Assembly (NCBI GenBank): GCA_014529385.2
Contig: CM043952.1
Coordinates: 57,644,119 to 57,708,118 of the forward strand
DNA from: Adiantum capillus-veneris
Lineage: Eukaryota; Streptophyta; Polypodiopsida; Polypodiales; Pteridaceae
Length of the DNA: 64,000 nucleotides
Direction of reading: 5' to 3'
Each line of letters begins with the position of its first letter. Position 1 is the stretch's first letter. The notes under the pieces are model-generated. The model did no database searches. It had not been told where the DNA came from and was given only the letters and a program-made list of their open reading frames with translations. Of this stretch, positions 44,480-56,369 are shown one piece after another. The translations under genes and the position numbers were made by a program.

Positions 44480-46755
44480 TTGACAGCCTTATCATCCAAT
44501 TTTCTGCGCTGCACTTGTGGCACCAAAGCATATGCCAAACAGCCAAAAACACGCATGTGCTCAATAGAAGGTTTTCTATCATGCCATGCTTCATATGGAG
44601 TAATAGACTGCAAAGCTTTCGTAGGACACCTGTTAAGTACATAAGTGGCACACATGATGGCCTCAAGCCAAAAAGAATGCGGCAAAGCTTGACTTTTGAC
44701 CATACATCGTGCCATTTCCGTTAGTGACCTGTTTTTCCTCTCAGCAACACCATTTTGCTGAGGTGTATAAGGCACTGTACATTGGTGTTTTATCCCACGA
44801 CTAGCCAGAAATGCATTAAATTCATGAGACATATACTCCCCCCCTCGATCGGAACGGAGGGTGCCCATAGTACATTCTGAGACATTTTCAGCCATAGCCA
44901 AAAATTGTTTGAAGCACATAAAAACTTCGGACTTCGCTTTAAGCGGAAATACCCACGCATGCCTGGAGTAATCATCAATGAAAGTCACGAAGTACAGGTA
45001 ATTGCCCAAGGACGGAGTTTGCATGGGCCCACAAACGTCACTATGCACAAGCTGCAACCTGCATGTGGCCCTAACTGAACCATCCTTTGGAAACTTAGAA
45101 CGCTGCATTTTACCCAGAATACAGCCTTCACAAACATGTTTGATAGGTGCTTCAAGAGGCGGCAAAGAAGCAACCATATCAGATTTCTGCAAACGCAGCA
45201 AACTGGCAAAATTCAGATGACCAAAACGTGCATGCCAAAGTTTTGCATCTGAAATAGCCCTTGAATCTGCAATAGCATTTGCAAAATTTTGTCCACACTT
45301 GTCATACAAAGTGAGCTTATACAGCCCACGGCACAAAAGCCCAGATGCAACAATTTCATCACCAAAACTGAGATCATGAACTGTACATCTGTCATCCACA
45401 AATTTGACTACAAGTCCAAGTCTAGCAAGTGCGGATACAGACAATAGATTCTTCTTGATCCCAGGTACATAAAGTGCATCAACAAGTGTGAAGGAACTGC
45501 CATTAGCAGCAGTGAGCACAATCTTTCCAACTCCCTGAACTGGATAAGAGGCGTTGTTGGCACAAGTGACTGAATTCCCATGAGGGACAGACTCGAGAGA
45601 GGTAAACAATTCACGATGTGAGGTAATGTGCTTTGTAGCACCACTGTCGAAATACCACACATGTGAATCTGCAGCAACTGACAAGCATGCATCATGGACA
45701 GCAGGATTGTAAGTGCACTCTGCGCTAAAAGCCCATTCTGCATCAACATCAGCATCACAATCTCCTTTCACAGAAGACTCAACAATGGCTGCATTTGTAG
45801 TGGAACCAGCATTTGCAGTGGAACCACCCTCTTTCTTCTTAGCCTCTTTGGCCTTCAACTTAGGACACGACTTGATCAAGTGATCATTGGCTTTACAATA
45901 ATGGCAACGCATCTTCTTTTTGCCCTTATCACCAGAATTGCCAGACGAAGTGCTGCCAGCAGAAGCATTAGGAACAGAATTTTTGCCACTCGCAGCAGAA
46001 CCATAAGAAGTGGCTGCATTACTGTTACCACCCTTTCTTTGAGAAGCAATAAAAGCCTGTTCAACTGCACGCTGCCTAGTCCTGTTTTTTCTAGAAAGTG
46101 ACTCTTGCAACAGCAATGTGCATAATGCATCAAACTTGACAACTTCAGGATTTCCTTGGGTCATCAGTCTCCAAGTACTAGCAAAAGTCTGGTAGGAATC
46201 TGGTAAGGCATCAAGAACAGTCTGCACAAGGGAACTGTCAGAAATGACTTCACCTGCAGAAATGAGTTGCTCATTGATATCCTTGACACTAGCAAGGAAA
46301 GTGTCCATATCATCTTCCTCATGCATAATCATCGACTCTAGCTCTTTACGCAGCAAAGCAATTTTAGCCTCATTGCGGCTTGCATAAAGACCTGCTAGAA
46401 TATCCCAAGCCTGTTTTGCAGATTTTGCTGAACGGATGTGAGGAATAATGGTGCGCTTCACAGACAACGCAATCAATGCATGAGCCTGCGCATCCTTAAC
46501 ATCCCAACGAGCTTGTTCTGCTGTAGGCAAAACAACTCTAACAGCTGCAATCCTTGCAGCAAGACCTGCAACATCCTCAATATCGCCTACATCTTCAGAA
46601 CCAGGACGTACATCAATGCCCTGCACAATGTTCCAGACACCTTTTGACACAAGAACGTGTTGCATCATATAAGCCCACATAGGGTAGTTGTCCCCATCCA
46701 ACCTGTCCTCAGCAGCAAACATCTTGAACACATCTGTGTTGTTGTTGTCAGCCAT
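44480..46755 (-). pseudogene. Copia gag, protease and integrase
   Basis: Gag starts MADNNNTDVFKMFAAEDRLD, with DGDNYPMWAYMMQ, a Copia-type gag helix region, and a CX2CX4HX4C knuckle. The protease loop is FDSGATKH. Integrase has WHARFGHLNFASL, CEGCILGKMQ, VTFIDDYSRHAWVFPL, RSDRGGEYMS and YTPQQNGVAERKNR. The upstream leader back to the primer site is short. Confidence 0.9.
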
Positions 46756-47103
46756 GGTAAATGCTGCACCTGATGTGAAAACTGCCCGAAAATAGGAGAA
46801 ATGGAGCGGGAACAACTTGTGCTATATAGCACAAACCGTAGAAGACTATAAGGCACCTGTTATGCAGAAAACGGCACTGACAGAAAATCTGCACAAAATG
46901 ACGAAATAACCTGTGCAGTACTGCCCGTAGTGGAAACGGAGGCCGAAATGAGCCCAAATCAAAATTCTGAGCAGACCGAGCTCTTCAAGCTCGCCCAAAA
47001 TATTTGTCGACCTGCGAACGCTTGCCAAAGCTCACTGAAATCGGAGAAAGTGAGCAGGCGTGTGCTGGAGCAGCTGGCGACTAAGCCCGGGAGGACGTGA
47101 CCT

Positions 47104-47115
47104 GCTCTGATACCA
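47104..47115 (-). promoter_or_regulatory. Copia primer-binding site (tRNA-Met)
   Basis: On the minus strand TGGTATCAGAGC follows the LTR end after two bases. Confidence 0.88.
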
Positions 47116-47117
47116 AT

Positions 47118-47344
47118 TGTTGGAATTAGGGATGCAGAGAAACACACACAGCTTGGAGAAGATGAAGGAAGCTCAAGGTACACAATAGAGAGTGTATTCC
47201 TTAGTGTGCTATGGAAAGATAGATAGCCCTAGAGTGATGGGCGTATATACAATGCACGGGGGAAAAAACCTCCTAAAGAGGGAAAAAATGCCCCGGCGGT
47301 CCTAGTGTGTTCACACACATCACTACCACATGTATATGGTAACA
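47118..47344 (-). repeat. Copia 5' LTR
   Basis: 227-bp direct repeat of 42167-42393. It is followed by the ATTTC duplication. Confidence 0.92.
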
Positions 47345-48260
47345 ATTTCTTCCAAGCGATACTAAAGATAAAGTTCTTACCGAATGGCGCGGCTTGAAAC
47401 TCCTCTCTCATGAGTCTATCAACAAGTATGTAGATAAGTTTTGGGATTTACATCTCAAAGCTATTGTCTTTCAAAAGATAAACTTTGCCAAGCAAAGACA
47501 GCAATTCTGTGCGGGATTACCTGAAGAGATGGCCGAATATATCAACTCTCAACGGCCCGGTACTATTACCGAAGTAATCCACCACACCATGGTTGCTTCA
47601 CGCATCAATTTCCATCAAGGGGCTAGACGTAATGTCAAGCCCATGGAAAACAAAGATAAAAATGATGCAAAGGGGAAATCCAATGCTCAAAATAATTCCC
47701 AAGGCACTTCCAACAACAACAACAACAATCGGTCCAAGGAGAAGGGAGTTTACAAAGGTAAAAACAAACTCTCTCCTGAAGAGCTTGAAGCTTTTCGCAA
47801 GGACCATAAGTGTTTCAAGTGTGGGGAGCAAGGACATGGCTATCGTTCTTGCCCCAAGAAGAATACTCGCAATGAGACTCCTAGGGCTTCCACCATCGAA
47901 GCTCCAAAAGAGGATGCTCATTGCAAAGGATCATCACTCTCCTATGCTTGGGGAAAGGTACGAGAGCATGATGCCTTCATCTTGTTTGACCCTGGCTCTA
48001 CTCTCAACTTCATATCAATAGAGTTGGCCACCAAGTTGGGCATTCAAGCTTTTGAGATGGGAGATATAGTAACAGCTGAAGCAGCTTTCAAGGGACAACA
48101 AGCCTCCGTTACTCCCTTGATTGGGAAGTTGAGGCTTCATGTCCAAAGCTATGTCGACAAAGAAGACTTATTCATCTCTCCCCTCCAACATCAGGATGTT
48201 ATCCTAGGGGCACCATGGTTTGATCGCATGGCTGCCAACATGAAGTTCCCTGAAAGGAGA
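47345..48260 (+). pseudogene. E3 gag second part and protease
   Basis: Gag continues with SINKYVDKFWDLHLKA and FCAGLPEEMAEYI, then an Asn/Lys-rich linker and the knuckle CFKCGEQGHGYRSC (about 47815). The protease region has LFDPGSTLNFISIELATKLG and DVILGAPWFDRM, the chromovirus arrangement. Confidence 0.82.
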
Positions 48261-48579
48261 ATTTACTTCACCTACAGGGGAAAGAACATGTATGTAGATG
48301 CTAGTGAGCGTGGTCGCACTATTCCACTTGTAAATCCTCTTTCTTTTGATAAATCAATGACGAGCTTAGTTTCTGCGTACATGATTTATGTCAAAGAGTC
48401 TCTAAAAGCTAATAATGTTTCATCAAATGAAAATGCTAGGAATCAAGAAGAGTTAGACTTGTCTACTTTTCTAAAAGGATTCCAAGATGTGTTCATCGAT
48501 GATATCCCTATGGACCTACCTCCAAAACGAGGGGATGATGACCATCGTATTGAGCTCCTTCCAGGAAGCTCACCGCCTA

Positions 48580-49800
48580 ACAAACCTCCTTATCGAGTCT
48601 CACAAGCTCAACAAGAGGAGATCATGAGGCAAGTACAAGAGCTGGTAGACAAAGGGATGGTGAGGCCTAGTTCCTCTCCCTTTTGTTCTCCAGTCCTTTT
48701 AGTGCAAAAGAAAGATGGTACATACCGTATGTGTGTGGACTATCGAGCACTAAACCATATCACTATTAAAAACAGATTTCCCGTACCTCGGGTAGAAGAT
48801 CTGTTTGATAAGCTACAAGGCTCTACCTACTTCAGTAGGATTGACCTTAAGAGTGGCTATCATCAAATAAGGATAGTGGATGAGGATATCTTAAAGACCG
48901 CGTTTCGCACAACATTTGGTCTTTATGAATATCTAGTCATGCCTTTTGGCTTGACTAATGCACCAGCTACGTTCAATCGTTTGATGGAGAAACTTTTTAG
49001 ACCATATCGAAAATTCACTGGAGTGTTCTTCGATAATATCATCATCTACTCCAAGTCTTTGGAGGAACATAAGCAACATCTCCAAGTGATTTTTCAAGCC
49101 TTGAGGGAGAACAAACTTTTTCTCAACCAAAAGAAAAGTGAATTCTTCCTTCAAGAGATTCAATATCTAGGCCATATTATCTCTCACGATGGTATTCATA
49201 TGGATCCATCAAAGTTAGAGGTAATAAAATCATGGCCTAACCCAAGGAATCTACATGAGCTAAGAAGCTTTATTGGTATGTGTGCATACTATAGACGCTT
49301 CATAGCAAAATTCTCTCAAGTGGCAGGACCACTACACGACTTAACCAAGAAGAACGTTAAGTTTGTATGGACTGCTAAGGAGCAAAATGCTTTTGAAAAA
49401 CTCAAAGAGAAGCTTACTTCCCAACCAGTCCTTGTGCTTCCGGATCTCTCAAAGCCCTTTGAGGTCCAATGTGATGCTTGTGGTGATTGCCTTGGAGCGG
49501 TTTTGCTTCAAGAAGGGCATGCCATAGCATATGAGAGCCGAAGGCTCAATGGTGATGAATGAGTCTTGGGCATTTATGAGAAAGAGCTTTTAGCTGTTCT
49601 ACATGCCCTAGACACATGGAAGCACTACCTATTGGGGACTCCATTTATCCTACAAACCGACCACCAAAGTCTCAAGTATTTCATGACGCAAACCAAGCTT
49701 TCTGACAAACAAATGAGGTGGGCAAATTTTCTTTCGCAATTTAATTTTCATATTGCTCACATAGGTGGTAAGCACAATCAAGTTGCCGATGCACTTTCAC
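48580..49800 (+). pseudogene. E3 reverse transcriptase and RNase H
   Basis: RT has VRPSSSPFCSPVLLVQKKDG, CVDYRALNHITIKNRFPVP, FSRIDLKSGYHQIRI, FGLTNAPATFNRLM and FFDNIIIYSKSLEEH. RNase H follows with FEVQCDACGDCLGAVLLQEG, LQTDHQSLKYFMTQ and NQVADALSRRP. Motifs are those of plant chromoviruses. Confidence 0.88.
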
Positions 49801-49979
49801 GACGACCAAAAGTTAATGCGGTGTCTATAGCTACTCACAATGATCTATCCTCTATGATAGATGAGTATGCTACTAACCCTGACTTTAGAGACATAATGTC
49901 AGCCCTTGCTTTGGGGAAGAAAGAGGAACCATTCACCTTGCAGGATGGTTATCTTCTTCACGGAAATAGGCTATGTGTT

Positions 49980-51304
49980 ACCCATTCCCTTCGTGAGAAG
50001 GTTATGTATGAATCCCATGCTCCTCCATATGCAGGGCATAGAGGTATTCAACCTACTCTCCGAGGAGTAGAGACGTATTTCTATTGGCCTACCATGAAAG
50101 TGGACATACAAGAGTATGTTTCAAAATGTGTAGTATGCCAAAAGACCAAGTATGATAGAGGGAAGCAACCTGGATTACTCCAGCCATTGCCTATTCCAAA
50201 TTCACCATGGGAGAGTATATCCATGGATTTCATCTTTGGATTACCCAAGTCTATCCATGGGAATACAGGAATATGGACAATAGTCGACAGGTTTAGCAAG
50301 CAAGCACATTTTATTCCTGTCAAAAAGACTATTAAGGCACATCAAATGGCAACTCTCTTCATATCTCAGATTTTCAAACACCATGGATTACCCACATCCA
50401 TCGTGTCAGATAGAGATCCTAGAATGACCAGTAATTTCTGGAAAGGTCTCTTTGAAAATCTAGGAACAAGATTGAATTTCTCTTCGGCATATCACCCACA
50501 AACGGATGGCCAAAGTGAGATAGCCAATCTTACGATACTCGATCTACTCAAGACTTATGTTACCGAAGTAGATCAACGCTCACAATGGGAAAAGTATTTA
50601 CCGCTAGTAGAGTATGCCTACAATAATATTGTACATACTTCTACGGGCAAAGCACCTTTCGAGATCATAGAAGGAAGACCTAAAAGTCCCTTGCTACTGA
50701 AAGTACATGGGAAAATCTTCGCCGCCGATGAGTATAGCCGTGACCTACAAGAATCTTTTCAAAAGATTAGGGAGGCTATAGCCATCTCTCAACAAAGGCA
50801 AAAAGCTGCTGCTGATAAGCACAGAAGAGCCTTAATGTTCAAAGAAAATGATTGGGTCTTACTCAAGTTTCCTAAGGCTCGATTAAGGCAAACGACGGGC
50901 AAAAATCCTACGGGCCATCAAAAGTATTATGCTAAACTAGCAAAAAGATACTATGGTCCTTTCCAAATCTTGAAGCCTATCAATGAGACGGCTTATCAAC
51001 TCAAGTTGCCCAACCATTGGCTTATACACAATGCCTTTCATGTAAGCTTACTTAAGCCCTACAAAGGAGAGCCACCAATTGAACCAATTATTGAAGACCC
51101 TCCCGAAGTTGAAGACCAAGAAGAGGTGCTACAACCCGAAGCTATCCTTCGGCATGAAGACAAGGTACTACGACATGGTAAGATTATCCGTCGGTATCTT
51201 ATTAAGTTCAAAAATTATCCTTTTGAAGATGCTAAATGGATGCAAGGAGTACAACTTAAGGATAGTATGAACCTTGTCAATGCTTACAATGCTACATTAG
51301 AGTA
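49980..51304 (+). pseudogene. E3 integrase with chromodomain
   Basis: The zinc module has AGHRGIQPTLRGV and CVVCQKTKYDRGKQ. The core has SMDFIFGLPKSIHG, IVSDRDPRMTSNFWKGLF and YHPQTDGQSEIANL. The end contains HEDKVLRHGKIIRRYLIKF and NYPFEDAKWM, a chromodomain-like fold (Y-I-KWK-YP--E--W pattern) that in chromoviruses directs insertion toward certain chromatin. Confidence 0.88.
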
Positions 51305-51627
51305 AGCAAATGTACAAATTTCTTTTAAATAACTCATGTTTTTGTCTTATATGACTAGTCCTCTTTTTAATTGTGCACAAAATTTAACTAGTATGCATAC
51401 TTAGAATCATGTTTGTGATGACGACGTCTCTCAAACACCAAGTAGAATTTGTCACTCTACTTTGGGAGAATAAAATGGACTAAAGAGCAGACATGCTTGC
51501 GGCAGCTATGTCTCCCAAGCACCAAATGGATTAGTCATCCATCTTGGAAAGATGTCATAGGGTAAAAAGGGATCCTTTACCCGCTAAGTACGATTGACTA
51601 ATGACTAAGACTTTATCTTTTCTACCT

Positions 51628-51647
51628 CATAGTCGAGGACGACTATG
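51628..51647 (+). other. Hairpin before polypurine tract, E3
   Basis: CATAGTCG-AGGA-CGACTATG forms an 8-bp stem with loop AGGA, six bases before the polypurine tract. Compare 34942-34959 on the minus strand. Confidence 0.6.
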
Positions 51648-51652
51648 ATTTC

Positions 51653-51665
51653 AAGAGAGAGGTAA
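51653..51665 (+). promoter_or_regulatory. E3 polypurine tract
   Basis: AAGAGAGAGGTAA directly precedes the 3' LTR start TGTCATAA. Confidence 0.75.
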
Positions 51666-53272
51666 TGTCATAAAATCTAATATCTAACTAACCCAAATGA
51701 TTTTCTCATATTAAATTGATCACTTAATGTGGGAGAATAAACGGGAACAAGTGTTAAGATATAGGTATGTGCTTATAGATCTATCTCAACACGGGGCCAA
51801 TGGTAAAGGGGCCCAAAAGGGAGATGGTCTATCAAAGAGCAAGGCTAACCAATGGAGCATAAGACCTTAGGGTTAGCTTCATTGAAGACCTCCAATAAAT
51901 GTGTGTAAAAGTCCTTTGACCTTAAGTAAGCTAGGGCTGAGCTTGAGGTGGGAACCCGGCCCAAGCTCGAGGTGCTTGTCATGCTTGAGGTGTTTTTCAT
52001 GCTTGAGGTGCTTGATTAAGATACTTGAGGTGCTTGACTGGCTCCATGCTTGAGGTGCTTGACTTGCTGCATGATTAAAGTACTTGAGGTGCCTTGAGAA
52101 GCTTGCCTGAGATGCTTGTGGGAACACCCCCTAGTTCAAGTGCTTTGTCATGCTTGGTGAGTAAGGTGCTTGATCACCTAAAAGTCAAAAGCATTCCTAC
52201 AAGAGGGGGGGCGAGCCCTTTTCCTAGGGGCTAGAGAGAGAACACCCACTCACACACACAAGGGAAGCCCAACTTGAAGAGGCAGCAAGGACACATGTCA
52301 GGCCCCTACCCATGTTACCTTCATGTGTTGCTTGAAGCCTATTGGCTAGGCTTCAAAGGGGTCCAATGATAAATTACATGAATTATCTAATTGTTTTAGC
52401 ATTTATCAAGTCCTCTCTCTCAAAGGGGAAAGGGGGACACTTGTCCCAAGGCTACCCATGTTGCTTGTAATGGCTCTTGCTTGTGATTGGCTAGGCCTGG
52501 AGGGGTCCAATGAGCTTCAGGCATGAGCTACAAGGGGGGGTCGACCCAAGCAAGCTAGGGGGGTGCCTAGGGGGTATACTCACCCACACACACTCACAAG
52601 CACTCTCATTGTGTGATATGCAAAGTGCAAGAGCTCCCTCTCCAAGCAAGTAGAGGTTGAGAGCCTACACCAACACTCTTGGCTATGGAGTGCAAATCCA
52701 ACCAAGAGCCATGCTTCAATGCTTAAGCTTGCCATATCCTTCTTCTTCATTACTATGCTATTATGTATGCTAGCAACAAGAGTATGATAAGTGAGGAACT
52801 AATTCTTTCTCCTACGAAATGTTTCTTCTTCCTCTTCCCTACCCTCATTCCCTGCTAGCTCTCTCCACCTTCGAAGGTGTTTGAGGTCTTGGGACTGAGG
52901 CTTGGGATAGTTAAAGCTTTCTTCAAGTTTATGTTATGTTTTTGGTGCATGAAGCCTTCCATCTTCATGGCATCACCTAGGTCACAAGGAACACAAAGAC
53001 TGTATTGTAACAAGTCTCTCTTTATGGGAGAAATCATAATACAAATGCCTATTGGAGGGGGGACCGGCTCCACATAAATCCGGTCCTCAATTGTTGTCAT
53101 GTTCTCTAAACTCTCTCTCTTGCAAAAGTATTGTCTATGCCAAGTTAACTAATTGCTATGATTATGTTGCTATCTTCAATTATGTCTACCCGCTATGCTC
53201 ACAAAATCATTTCTTGAAAGTACTCTCATTAAATTCCGCTATTCTCAAATTGAATAGGCAAATTCCATTACA
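51666..53272 (+). repeat. E3 3' LTR
   Basis: Direct repeat of 39314-40925. It ends CCATTACA and is followed by TTTGT. Confidence 0.92.
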
Positions 53273-53277
53273 TTTGT

Positions 53278-54545
53278 GGTGGTCTACCACCATAGGACTT
53301 GGTTGTTGATGGTCTAGGAAAGCCGCTCGTGAAGTTTGGTGGCAAACGAGCATGCGGTTTGGCCGCGAGAGCTATTTGACGCTTTGTGTGTCTGATGCCG
53401 TTTCTGAAGTTTAGTGCCGCTTCGGGTCACTTTTTGGTCATGTGGGCCACATAGACTTGTTGAGCATGTCGAGATGCTCCTACCCATGAATTTTGGTAGC
53501 ATTTGGACACCTTTTCGCCGATTTCCCATTTGGTGGCCTCTTGCGGGATTTTAGGAATTAGGGTTTTTCCCGATGGTTTTCTACTGCCTTTGAGCCTCCA
53601 AGACTGGTATCCTATGCTAGGGTAAGCTGCGGATGAAGTCTCATTGCTTTTGGGTTAGCCGTTAGGTGGTCGCCTCTACTTGTAGGTCTCTATTGCCCGC
53701 TTTGTGTGTGAACCCTACGCTAGTTTTCGCGACAAAACGACAAACATGCGCGAAAAGATCAAGGTGATGAGCCTACCTCTCATGTCTGAAGCCCGTCGGG
53801 TAGTCGTGCGTGTCGGAGAAGCTGCTGGAAGGTCCGTTCGCTCTAGGTGACAGAAGCTCTCTCTAAAAGGTCAATAGTGAAAATGAGCTAAAAATGAAGT
53901 GAAAAATTCTTATAATAGGGGTCCCCGAACCACTTTTCATGAAATTTGACATGTGCTCCCATCTTCTTGCGAGATGCGGTTTAGGCTCAAAAATTTCTTG
54001 ATTTGGACTCCATTTGCCCTGTTTACCAGAAATTTGACATTTCGGTCAAAATCTGACCAAAACACGCTTTCCGCTCCAGTCTCATAATTGCACCCCCAAT
54101 GTACTATAGGTTGTCCTGTAGTCACTGATCATCCCCATATTTTTTGTTTTTCATTACGATTGTTTTTCACCTGCTTTTTGTATTTTTGAAGTTTTTCTGC
54201 TGAAAATTAGCAAAACTAAAAGGAAAATAGCAAATCAAACCCAAAAAATCTCCAAAAATAATAATAAATCACAAACATCACCGCAAAACATTATATACAC
54301 TCACATGCAATTTTTATGGCCGGATTTCTCCGTTTTACCAATATTTTGCCCGAAAAATAGCTATTTCTACTTATATACACACACCTAGGGGCTTGATTTT
54401 GTGTTTGGCCCCATATACCTATAGATACATGCTATATAAGGGCATATGTACTTGGTTAGTCCAAAAAAATTTGCAATCAAACAACAACCCTTAAAATAGT
54501 CGAAAATCATACCCTTTTTTGGTCTTTCTGCTATTGGTTCCACAT
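53278..54545 (-). repeat. Non-coding, possibly 3' LTR of element C
   Basis: No gene was found. On the minus strand this follows a polypurine tract of element C, begins TGTGGAACC, and has TATATAAG near 54370. This fits an LTR whose other part was displaced by E3 at 53273. No second copy is in the window, so the call is tentative. Confidence 0.35.
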
Positions 54546-54553
54546 TTGAGAAT

Positions 54554-54572
54554 GCCTTTCCCCCTCCTAGCC
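54554..54572 (-). promoter_or_regulatory. Element C polypurine tract
   Basis: On the minus strand GGCTAGGAGGGGGAAAGGC follows the tail and would precede the 3' LTR. Confidence 0.5.
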
Positions 54573-54805
54573 GGAGTCCTCCCTGATGACAAGGTATCGC
54601 CTCGGAGTATGTGCCGTGCATAGGTTGAAAAATTTGTGCTAATGCTTGGTTGATTAATGTGGCCCTAATTTATGCATACTCGGTCAATGCATGGAAAAAT
54701 TAATGTTGTGCAAGAGAAGGGAATAAGCAAGATGCTTATTGGCATTCGCCGTCGAGGTTTCCTGTTTTCTTTGCAAGTAACAACTGTAACTCTACTACTC
54801 TCTAT

Positions 54806-55390
54806 TTAATTGTCTTTTTTGCAAAAGGCAATCGCTTTGCCGCTACTGTTGATATAGTCGTAGTTGTTTCTATGGAGCGGATTAGCTTGGCCGGAATGGC
54901 CGTGGACCGTATTTAATTTGCTTTCCATTGGTAGCTTGTTTTTGCCGGTTTTTGTAGGTGTTTTGCTACTTCCTTTGTTGCTACTGTGTTGTTTCCAATT
55001 GGTATCCACATAAGGCGGTTGTCCTTTTTCAAATGCAGTTGTCTGCCTTCCGTTGTTGCTTATACTGAAGGGAGTTCCTTTTGCTTTTGTTTCGGTATCC
55101 AAATACGAGTAACATTTGGGTTATTGCTGAGCATTTTCTTTGGGATCCATATCTGTTTTATGCCCTTGGTTTTTGGTTGAACTATCTGCTTCGGTTGAAT
55201 TCTTTCGTTGCATTGGTTTTGGTCTTCCATGTCGTTTCTATCCTTCCGCATCCATACTTGTTTCCCTTGTTTTGGTAACCTAGATCTTTGCACTGCGGTT
55301 GGTGACTTCATATGTATATAGTTAGCATGGTTGGCTTTTACCTGTTTGTTACCCTTGGGTATCATGTTTTTCTTTGGTGGCATTCTTGCT
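54806..55390 (-). pseudogene. Element C tail with WIPK repeats
   Basis: The tail is basic and Gln/Asn-rich with KQVWMRKDRN, KQIWIPKKML and TRIWIPKQKQ spaced 20-50 residues apart. E1 has WVPK and WIPK repeats in the same position after its second protease-like domain. No enzyme motif was found. Confidence 0.6.
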
Positions 55391-55479
55391 TTGGCCCTTT
55401 TTCCAGTGATTGCATTGCTTGCAACTGATTATTCCGGTATTGCTGAGCAAAGGCTATCACCTGTTGTTCTTGTGCATGC

Positions 55480-55830
55480 TAAATTTTGACGGCATTCGCA
55501 TTCCAATCTATCTGCACATTGTACGCTTTTTGCCAAGGTTGTCCCAACAACATTGGGTGTTGTGTGCATTCATCCTCAACTACATAAAATTTATGTGGAT
55601 AAATATATTGATGTACTTGTACATGCAATATAGTCCAGCCTAATGTTTTCAACGAGTGTGATGTACTACTTTCCAACACTTGAGGAGTAGTATGAAGTTG
55701 ACCTGTGGATTTGAGTTGTTGGTATAAACCGTATGAGATCAAATTTGCTTGAGCCCCAGAATCAAGCAATGCCGTTGATTCAATTTTATTGCTACCCAGT
55801 TTGACTGCAATTATTGGCTCCTCTGTGTTT
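55480..55830 (-). pseudogene. Element C second retropepsin-like domain
   Basis: The block contains PIIAVKLGSNKIEST, ALLDSGAQANLISYGLYQQL (LLDSGA at about 55778-55757), TLGWTILHVQVHQYIY and PMLLGQPWQKAYNVQIDW. A D-S-G loop and a terminal LGQPW define a retropepsin-like fold. It follows the integrase C-terminal part, and is separate from the first protease at about 60700-60290. E1 has the counterpart at 28060-28430. Confidence 0.72.
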
Positions 55831-56369
55831 TCATCCAACTTCGTTAGTCGATTGGCATTGATTTGTAATGGTGCTCCACTTTGTTGTTGTTGTCGCAGAA
55901 GTCTTCGTTTTGCAATGCATTCTTTTGCTTCTACTTGATATTCTCCTCGTACGCTCTGTTTTTCCTTCATTAGTTGTTTTCCTTGATGTATTTGTTGAAG
56001 CATATCCTGTGTGAGTGGTAAATGATATTTCTTCAGTCGACATCCACTAATCCAGTTCGGCATTTCTTCACCTGCTAATGTAGCAAGCTTAACAGCTCCA
56101 CTTTGTGATAGATCACTAATCACAAAGGGTCCCATCCCTCGCTTTTTAAGTTTCTTGGCATGTTGCTTCAAAGTATAAACAAGTACATAATCACCTGTTT
56201 TGAGTTTGAACTCTTTAGTGCGCACATGCTTGTCAAAAAACTCTTTTTGTCTTCTCTTTTTAGCATAGATTGAAGCTATAGCTCTCAAGCGGAGCTCATC
56301 TAGCTTTTCAAGATTATCTATTCTTGAAGAGAACTCATGCCCTATCCATTCTAAGCGTTTCGCTACTCA

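Larger units (their letters stand above)
42167..47344 (-). mobile_element. Copia LTR element nested in E3 gag
   Basis: A 5,178-bp minus-strand element with 227-bp LTRs at both ends and ATTTC duplicated. Right to left: LTR 47344-47118, primer site 47115-47104 (TGGTATCAGAGC), gag (about 46755-45890, knuckle CHYCKANDHLIKSC), protease (about 45665-45420, WYFDSGATKHITSH), integrase (about 45260-44480), RT (about 43930-43200), RNase H (about 43000-42560), polypurine tract near 42405-42394, LTR 42393-42167. Integrase preceding RT marks it as Copia. It looks nearly whole, with about one break. The LTRs differ at about three sites, so it is recent and younger than E3. Confidence 0.93.
39314..53272 (+). 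mobile_element. E3: Ty3 chromovirus with nested Copia
   Basis: 13,959 bp as it stands, about 8.8 kb without the Copia element at 42167-47344. LTRs are 39314-40925 and 51666-53272, with a 5-bp TTTGT duplication. Order: tRNA-Met primer site 40927-40938, gag from 41341 (interrupted by Copia at 42166, resuming 47345), zinc knuckle, protease (about 47970-48260), RT (about 48580-49200), RNase H (about 49380-49800), integrase (about 49980-50700), chromodomain-like end (about 51130-51300), polypurine tract. Apart from the nested insertion it looks almost whole, with about one break. The LTRs differ at only a handful of bases plus minisatellite unit changes, so it is young. Confidence 0.92.

Noticed and set aside
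53274-53294. Short near-palindrome TGGTGGTCTACCACCA next to the E3 end
   Set aside because: It overlaps the target duplication and is short and isolated. No partner or repeat was found.
53278-54545. 5' LTR of element B
   Set aside because: No match to the LTR-like segment at 33979-34924 was seen. The segment fits better as part of element C.
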